A stretch of DNA of 45,871 nt from Comamonadaceae bacterium. Its GTDB lineage: Bacteria > Pseudomonadota > Gammaproteobacteria > Burkholderiales > Burkholderiaceae_C. The stretch is taken from assembly GCA_027488215.1 (NCBI GenBank), contig JAIYCB010000030.1:1-45871 (forward strand). The letters run 5' to 3'. The translations under genes were made by a program, and so were the position numbers. Shown in pieces: positions 41,518 through 45,871 of this stretch. The notes below the pieces were generated by a model that saw only the letters and a program-made list of their open reading frames with translations, did no database searches and was not told where the DNA came from. The number at the start of each line of letters is the position of its first letter. Position 1 is the stretch's first letter.

Positions 41518-41787
41518 TTACCAAGGCCGCAAGTCGGCACCGGGGATGCCTTGCTTTTCTACCCAAGTGTTTTGCGCGGTAATCCAATCGCCAAACTCGG
41601 CTTCAAACTTCTTTTTGCGTGCCGCCAAGCTGCTGCTGTTTTGGTTGGCTTGCAACGTCCGGTATTGCTCAGCCGACAAAATGACGGTGTCTATTTGCCC
41701 CGCTTTTTCTACAAAAACGGGTTCACGCTTGGCAAGGGCGCAAATGCTGCCAAAACGGTTTTTGGCTTCGGTGGCGGTGATTTGCAT
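41518..41787 (-). CDS. Antitoxin with Phd/YefM-like N-terminus and CcdA-like C-terminus
   Basis: An 89-residue protein. Residues 1-46 (MQITATEAKNRFGSICALAK, with DTVILSAEQYRTL) are the Phd/YefM DNA-binding and dimerisation fold. Residues about 60-89 (FGDWITAQNTWVEKQGIPGA, then DLRPW) resemble the CcdA C-terminus that wraps CcdB. The mixed architecture fits its CcdB-type partner. AGGAG six bases upstream supports the start. It should neutralise the toxin and repress the pair from the palindrome just upstream. Confidence 0.88.
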   Translation of the reverse strand: MQITATEAKNRFGSICALAKREPVFVEKAGQIDTVILSAEQYRTLQANQNSSSLAARKKKFEAEFGDWITAQNTWVEKQGIPGADLRPW

Positions 41788-41800
41788 GGTGAGCTCCTAA

Positions 41801-41821
41801 GTTTTGGCTATTTTAGCTAAA
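41801..41821 (-). promoter_or_regulatory. Palindromic operator of the toxin-antitoxin pair
   Basis: TTTAGCTAAA at 41812-41821 is a perfect palindrome, with a related TTTTGGCTA immediately before it at 41802-41810. It lies just upstream of the antitoxin Shine-Dalgarno, where Phd-type proteins usually bind for autoregulation. Confidence 0.5.
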
Positions 41822-41841
41822 GGTGTCTAGAGTGTGGAAAC

Positions 41842-43245
41842 TTAAGCTGCCCCTAACGCCAACAGCATGGCCAGCTGGTTGTGCCGATCAATCAACGGCC
41901 CCATGTCCACCGTTGCAATCTCACCTTGTCGCACCACCACGCGTCCGTTGACGATGGTGAAGTCCGCGTTGTCACTGGCGCACAGCAAGAGCGCCCCCAC
42001 TGGGTCGTGCACCGCGCCGCCCGCCATGCTGAGCGTGTCGGTGCGGAACATGGCGATGTCGGCGCAATAGCCTTCTTTGATTTGCCCCAGCTCGTGGGCG
42101 CGGCCCAGCACTTCAGCGCCGCCGCGTGTGGCCAGGCGCAGGGCGTCGCGGGGCGTCATGTCGGCGGGGCCGTGGTCACAACCGAACGGTTCTAACGCTC
42201 TGCCCACACGCGCCAGCAGCATGGCCTGGCGGGCTTCATTCAGCAGGTGCGCCGCATCGTTGCTGGCGCTGCCGTCCACACCCAGGCCAATGGGCACGCC
42301 GGTGTCGAGCATTTTGCGCAGGGGTAATATGCCGCTGGCCAAGCGCATGTTGCTGCAAGGGCAGTGGGCAATGCCGGTGCGCGTGCGGGCAAACAAATAG
42401 GTGCCTTCTTCGTCGAGCTTCACGCCGTGGGCGTGCCACACATCGTGGCCCACCCAGCCCAAGTCTTCCGCGTATTGCGCAGGCGTGCAGTTGAACTTCT
42501 CGCGGGTGTAGGCGATGTCGTGGTCGTTTTCGGCCAGGTGGGTGTGCAGGCGCACGCCGTGGGCGCGGGCCAGTTTGGCGGCTTCTCGCATCAGGTCTTG
42601 GCTCACGCTGAAAGGCGAGCAGGGCGCCACGGCCACATGCGTCATCGATCCAAAGCTGGCGTCGTGCCAGGTCTCGATCAGGCGCTGCGTTTCTTTCAGG
42701 ATGGCGGGCTCTTGCTCGACCACGCTGTCGGGCGGCAAGCCGCCTTGCGACTGCCCCACGCTCATGCTGCCGCGTGTGGCGGTGAAGCGCATGCCCATGG
42801 TGTGCGCCGCTTCGATGCTGTCGTCCAAGCGCACGCCGTTGGGGTAGATGTAAAGGTGGTCACTGCTGGTGGTGCAGCCGCTCAGTAGCAGCTCGGCCAT
42901 GGCCACTTGGCCGGACACACGCACCATCTCGGGCGTGAGGCCCACCCAGATGGGGTACAGGCCCTGAAGCCAAGAAAACAGCTCGGCGTTTTGCACCCCC
43001 GGAATCGCCCGAGTGAGCGACTGGTACATGTGGTGGTGCGTGTTGATCAGCCCCGGCACCACCACATGGCGGCGGGCGTCGATCACCTCATCCACCTGCT
43101 TGACAAGTTCGTCGGTGTTTTCTGTCGCAGGGATGATGCGCTCGATGCGGCCATCGCGGATCAAAAGCGAGGCGTCTTTCAGTTCGGTGTTGGCATCGTT
43201 TTGCGTGGCGATGCAGCGGGCGCGGTGGATGAGCAGCGTGGTCAT
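41842..43245 (-). CDS. 8-Oxoguanine deaminase
   Basis: Amidohydrolase of 467 residues that should convert 8-oxoguanine to urate and ammonia. Metal and substrate motifs are in order: PGLINTHHHMYQSLTRAIPG, HTHLAENDHDIAYTREK, HAHGVKLDEEG, AHCPCSNMRLASGILPLRKM and GLGVDGSASNDAAHLLNEAR. These match the 8-oxoguanine deaminase branch (Pseudomonas Pa0142 type) better than atrazine or cytosine deaminases, though this is recognition from memory. It needs zinc or iron. Its product enters the PuuD route encoded here. It is a single gene between the toxin-antitoxin pair and a LysR gene; no GntR box was found upstream. Confidence 0.87.
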   Translation of the reverse strand: MTTLLIHRARCIATQNDANTELKDASLLIRDGRIERIIPATENTDELVKQVDEVIDARRHVVVPGLINTHHHMYQSLTRAIPGVQNAELFSWLQGLYPIWVGLTPEMVRVSGQVAMAELLLSGCTTSSDHLYIYPNGVRLDDSIEAAHTMGMRFTATRGSMSVGQSQGGLPPDSVVEQEPAILKETQRLIETWHDASFGSMTHVAVAPCSPFSVSQDLMREAAKLARAHGVRLHTHLAENDHDIAYTREKFNCTPAQYAEDLGWVGHDVWHAHGVKLDEEGTYLFARTRTGIAHCPCSNMRLASGILPLRKMLDTGVPIGLGVDGSASNDAAHLLNEARQAMLLARVGRALEPFGCDHGPADMTPRDALRLATRGGAEVLGRAHELGQIKEGYCADIAMFRTDTLSMAGGAVHDPVGALLLCASDNADFTIVNGRVVVRQGEIATVDMGPLIDRHNQLAMLLALGAA

Positions 43246-43294
43246 GGACTTGTCCTGGGCAAGGTGTGAAACAAGTCGCGGCCGAATCCCCTGA

Positions 43295-43310
43295 CCCCGC
43301 GTGAGCGGGG
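43295..43310. other. GC hairpin upstream of the deaminase gene
   Basis: CCCCGC and GCGGGG pair over GTGA, without a T-run. It is in the 150-bp gap between the LysR stop and the deaminase start, which contains no visible gene. Confidence 0.35.
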
Positions 43311-43395
43311 GAGGGCGAGCACCACGTTGCCGCGCGTCCCGGGCTGTGCAGTGGGGCAGATTTTACGGGCGTCTCGCCAACGCTAAGCGCGTTGA

Positions 43396-44307
43396 TTATC
43401 CGCTTTCGGGCCTGAACGCCTCCGCCACAAAGTCCACAAAGGCCCGCACTCGCGCGGCCGATTTGTGCTGAGCGGGGTACACCGCATAGATGTCGGCATC
43501 GGGCGTGTGGTGTTGCGGCAGCACTTGCACAAGCTGGCCTTTGACCAAGTGATCGCGAACGTCCCATTCGGCCCGCAGCAAGATGCCGTGGCCGTCCAGC
43601 GCCCATTGCACCGCGATGCTGCCGTCGTTGGTGGTCAGGTTGCCCCGGGTTTTGATGGTCTCGGTTTTGCCCGTGCGCCCTCGTGCCAGCTTGAGCACGC
43701 CATAGGCCTCGCCACCTTGGCGGATGCTGATGAAGTTGTGCCTCGCCAAATCGGTCGGGGTTTTGGGCTCGCCGTGGCGTGCGATGTAGGAGGGCGATGC
43801 GCAGAGCAGGCGCTGGTTGCTGGCGATCTTGCGGGCGATCACGCGCGCATCGGGTGGCGGGCCAAAGCGGATGCAGACATCAAAGGCATCGTCGCTCAGC
43901 GCGGGTGGGTCTACCGACAGTTGAAGCTGCGCATCCACCTGCGGGTACAGCTGCACAAAGCGGCTGATGAGGGGACCGATGTGGCTGCGGCCAAAGCCCA
44001 ATGTGGCGTTGATGCGCAACAGTCCACTGGGTGTGGAGCGGCTGGCGCCGAGTTGTTTTTCCAGATCGGCCATTTCAGCCAGGATGCTGCGGGCATAGCG
44101 CAGCATGGTTTCGCCTTCCACTGTGAGGCTCATGCGGCGGGTGGTGCGGTTGACCAGAGGCACGCCCAGACGGGCTTCCATTTGCGACAGGCGTTTGCTG
44201 ACGGCCGCCGTGGTGATGCGCATCTCGCGGGCGGCGGCGCTCAGGCTTCCGGCCATGGCCAGTGCCGCAAAAAAGCCTAAATCAGCGGCTTGCAAGCGAG
44301 GTTCCAT
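43396..44307 (-). CDS. LysR-family transcriptional regulator
   Basis: A 303-residue regulator from MEPRLQAADLGFFAALAMAG. The helix-turn-helix is at about 18-60 (SLSAAAREMRITTAAVSKRL, then LGVPLVNRTTRRMSLTVEG), and the substrate-binding domain starts near residue 90 (STPSGLLRINATLGFGRSHI). The open frame continues upstream to 44511 through the promoter region and into the tartrate dehydrogenase gene; 44307 is the family start. It is divergent to the tartrate dehydrogenase gene with a 100-bp gap and likely controls it, with tartrate or a related acid as inducer. An inverted repeat covers its own start codon. Confidence 0.93.
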   Translation of the reverse strand: MEPRLQAADLGFFAALAMAGSLSAAAREMRITTAAVSKRLSQMEARLGVPLVNRTTRRMSLTVEGETMLRYARSILAEMADLEKQLGASRSTPSGLLRINATLGFGRSHIGPLISRFVQLYPQVDAQLQLSVDPPALSDDAFDVCIRFGPPPDARVIARKIASNQRLLCASPSYIARHGEPKTPTDLARHNFISIRQGGEAYGVLKLARGRTGKTETIKTRGNLTTNDGSIAVQWALDGHGILLRAEWDVRDHLVKGQLVQVLPQHHTPDADIYAVYPAQHKSAARVRAFVDFVAEAFRPESG

Positions 44308-44330
44308 TGTTGATATCAGGTTAACAATGG
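44304..44330. promoter_or_regulatory. LysR-type operator, 8-bp inverted repeat with 11-bp spacer
   Basis: CCATTGTT-N11-AACAATGG is a perfect dyad with the T-N11-A layout of LysR sites. It overlaps the LysR start codon (44305-44307), so binding should repress the regulator while standing about 78 bp upstream of the tartrate dehydrogenase start. Confidence 0.75.
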
Positions 44331-44407
44331 ATTGAATTTTAGGGTGTTTATTGAGGTTTGAGCGCCACACAATGACGCAGTCTTTTTTAACTCTAGAACG
44401 CGACCCC

Positions 44408-45472
44408 ATGAAAACATACCGCATCGCCACCATCCCCGGAGACGGCATTGGCAAAGAAGTCATTCCCGCAGGCCAAGAAGTCATGCAGGCTTTGGCCAAA
44501 GCCTGTGGCACTTTTGCTTTTGAGTTTGAAAACTTTGGCTGGGGCGGTGACTACTACCGCGAGCATGGCGTGATGATGCCGGCCGATGGCCTGGACGCGC
44601 TGCGCAACAAAGATGCGATTTTGTTTGGCTCAGCCGGTGACCCGCACATCCCCGACCACATCACGCTGTGGGGCCTGCGCCTGAAAATTTGCCAAGGCTT
44701 TGACCAGTACGCCAACGTGCGCCCTACGCGCATTCTGCCCGGCATCGATGCGCCTTTGAAGCGCTGCACGCCCAAGGATCTGGATTGGGTCATCGTGCGC
44801 GAAAACTCCGAAGGCGAATACTCGGGCGTGGGCGGTCGCGTGCACCAGGGCCACCCGATCGAGGCGGCCACCGACGTGTCCATCATGACCCGCACCGGGG
44901 TGGAGCGCATCTTGCGTTATGCCTTCAAGCTGGCGCAGTCGCGCCCGCGCAAACTGCTCACGGTGGTGACCAAGAGCAATGCCCAGCGTCACGCCATGGT
45001 GATGTGGGACGAGATCGCGCTGCAGGTGTCCAAAGAGTTCCCCGATGTGAAGTGGGACAAGGAATTGGTGGACGCGGCCACCGCTCGCATGGTCAACCGC
45101 CCGGCGACGCTCGACACCATCGTCGCCACCAATTTGCATGCCGACATCCTGAGCGATCTGGCGGCAGCCCTGGCGGGCAGCCTGGGCATTGCGCCCACGG
45201 GCAACATTGATCCCGAGCGCCGCTACCCCAGCATGTTCGAGCCCATCCACGGCTCGGCTTTCGATATCATGGGCAAAGGCCTGGCCAACCCGGTGGGTAC
45301 CTTTTGGTCGGTCGTGATGCTGCTGGAGCACATTGGCGAGCCTGCTGCTGCGCAGCGCTTGATGGCGGTCATTGAAAGCGTGACGGCCAACCCTGCCCTG
45401 CACACCGGAGACTTGGGCGGCAGGGCCCGCACGGTGGAAGTGACCGAGGCGGTGTGCAAGGCCCTGATTTGA
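44408..45472 (+). CDS. ttuC: Tartrate dehydrogenase/decarboxylase
   Basis: NAD-dependent beta-hydroxyacid decarboxylase of the isocitrate/isopropylmalate family, 354 residues. ATIPGDGIGKEVIPAGQEVM, HITLWGLRLKICQGFDQYAN, VRENSEGEYSGVGGRVHQGH, NLHADILSDLAAALAGSLGI and FEPIHGSAFDIMGKGLANPV match TtuC, which acts on tartrate and also on D-malate and meso-tartrate. The start MKTYRIATIPGDGIGK at 44408 fits the family; an ATG at 44351 does not. Divergent LysR and a following TctC gene support a role in carboxylate use. Confidence 0.93.
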   Translation: MKTYRIATIPGDGIGKEVIPAGQEVMQALAKACGTFAFEFENFGWGGDYYREHGVMMPADGLDALRNKDAILFGSAGDPHIPDHITLWGLRLKICQGFDQYANVRPTRILPGIDAPLKRCTPKDLDWVIVRENSEGEYSGVGGRVHQGHPIEAATDVSIMTRTGVERILRYAFKLAQSRPRKLLTVVTKSNAQRHAMVMWDEIALQVSKEFPDVKWDKELVDAATARMVNRPATLDTIVATNLHADILSDLAAALAGSLGIAPTGNIDPERRYPSMFEPIHGSAFDIMGKGLANPVGTFWSVVMLLEHIGEPAAAQRLMAVIESVTANPALHTGDLGGRARTVEVTEAVCKALI

Positions 45473-45551
45473 AGTGTTCCTTCATGACTTGTTAAAGTCC
45501 TTCTTCCGTTCCGCAATTGTGTGTCCCTGACTCCATGAAAGGTTTGAAAAC

Positions 45552-45871
45552 ATGAGCTCCAAGTTTCTCCCTGTTGTGATCGCTTGCGCCGCGCTGGTGT
45601 CCGTCAATGCCTTCGCGCAGGATTACCCTGTCGCCAACAAAACCATCACCTTTGTGCTGCCCTATGCGGCGGGTGGCCCGACCGACAAGGCGGCGCGTGA
45701 CTTGGCGCAATCCATGAGCAAGTTCATGGGCGGTCACAGCATCGTGATCGACAACTCTGCGGGTGCATCGGGCTCCATCGGTGCCAACAAAGTGGCCAAG
45801 GCGCCAGCGGACGGCTACACCCTCTTGTTCACGCACATTGCCCAGGCCACTTTGCCGACCTTTTTCCGCAA
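45552..45871 (+). CDS. Bug/TctC-family binding protein, third copy (cut by window edge)
   Basis: The first 106 codons of a Bug receptor: signal peptide MSSKFLPVVIACAALVSVNA with cleavage after AFAQ, then DYPVANKTITFVLPYAAGGP, SAGASGSIGANKVAKAPADG and YTLLFTHIAQATLP. The gene runs off the right edge. It follows ttuC by 79 bp on the same strand, so it may bind tartrate or a related acid for uptake. Confidence 0.92.
   Translation, partial: MSSKFLPVVIACAALVSVNAFAQDYPVANKTITFVLPYAAGGPTDKAARDLAQSMSKFMGGHSIVIDNSAGASGSIGANKVAKAPADGYTLLFTHIAQATLPTFFR

Noticed and set aside
1..45871. CRISPR array, prophage or integrative element
   Set aside because: No regularly spaced repeats, integrase, transposase or attachment-site duplication next to a tRNA was found.

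Overview
The window reads as chromosomal DNA of a betaproteobacterium, probably Burkholderiales and Comamonadaceae-like. This is inferred from the high GC content, three Bug/TctC-type binding proteins, the PuuD-type membrane urate oxidase, the UraD-AllC fusion and the overall gene content. No phage genes, transposases, tRNAs, rRNAs or CRISPR arrays were seen.

Layout. 1-1818 (minus): urease structural genes ureA, a 54-codon membrane protein, ureB and the start of ureC. 2023-7906 (plus): urea ABC transporter urtABCDE. 8009-9235 (minus): DUF4010 membrane protein. 9387-12989 (minus): urease accessory gene ureD behind an ABC permease and ATPase, then the binding protein as a separate unit. 13175-15475 (minus): NADP-type malic enzyme. 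15738-21396 (minus): a purine-ring operon with GntR regulator, allantoinase PuuE, UraD-AllC fusion, M20 hydrolase and Fe(II)/2-oxoglutarate dioxygenase. 21564-26146 (plus): HIU hydrolase, xanthine dehydrogenase xdhAB and a Cys-rich small protein. 26216-31689 (plus): two MFS transporters, an acyl-CoA ligase and a BASS-family symporter. 31720-34640: lipoprotein, xdhC and urate oxidase puuD. 34787-41146: a tripartite tricarboxylate transporter, an Ldh-family dehydrogenase, a luciferase-like flavoenzyme and a second TctC. 41197-41787: a CcdB-type toxin with a Phd/CcdA-like antitoxin. 41842-45871: 8-oxoguanine deaminase, LysR regulator, tartrate dehydrogenase and the start of a third TctC.

How it fits together. 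The window encodes most of a route from purines to ammonia. XdhABC makes urate from hypoxanthine or xanthine, and the deaminase makes urate from 8-oxoguanine. PuuD, HIU hydrolase and the UraD half of the fusion give S-allantoin. PuuE opens it to allantoate and the AllC half cleaves that. Urea is then imported (Urt) and hydrolysed (Ure). No recognisable ureidoglycolate lyase or ureidoglycine aminohydrolase is in the window. The M20 hydrolase and the dioxygenase inside the purine operon are the most interesting unassigned enzymes.

Regulation can be read from the DNA. A 23-bp element with two GT-NN-AC boxes 12 bp apart occurs in the gntR/HIU-hydrolase intergenic region and before puuD, and its first box recurs before the ATPase-permease-ureD unit. 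I infer it is the GntR operator. Sigma-54 type promoters precede urtA (perfect match), the ABC binding protein (one mismatch) and ureA (two mismatches), which points to nitrogen-limitation control. Several intrinsic terminators delimit the units.
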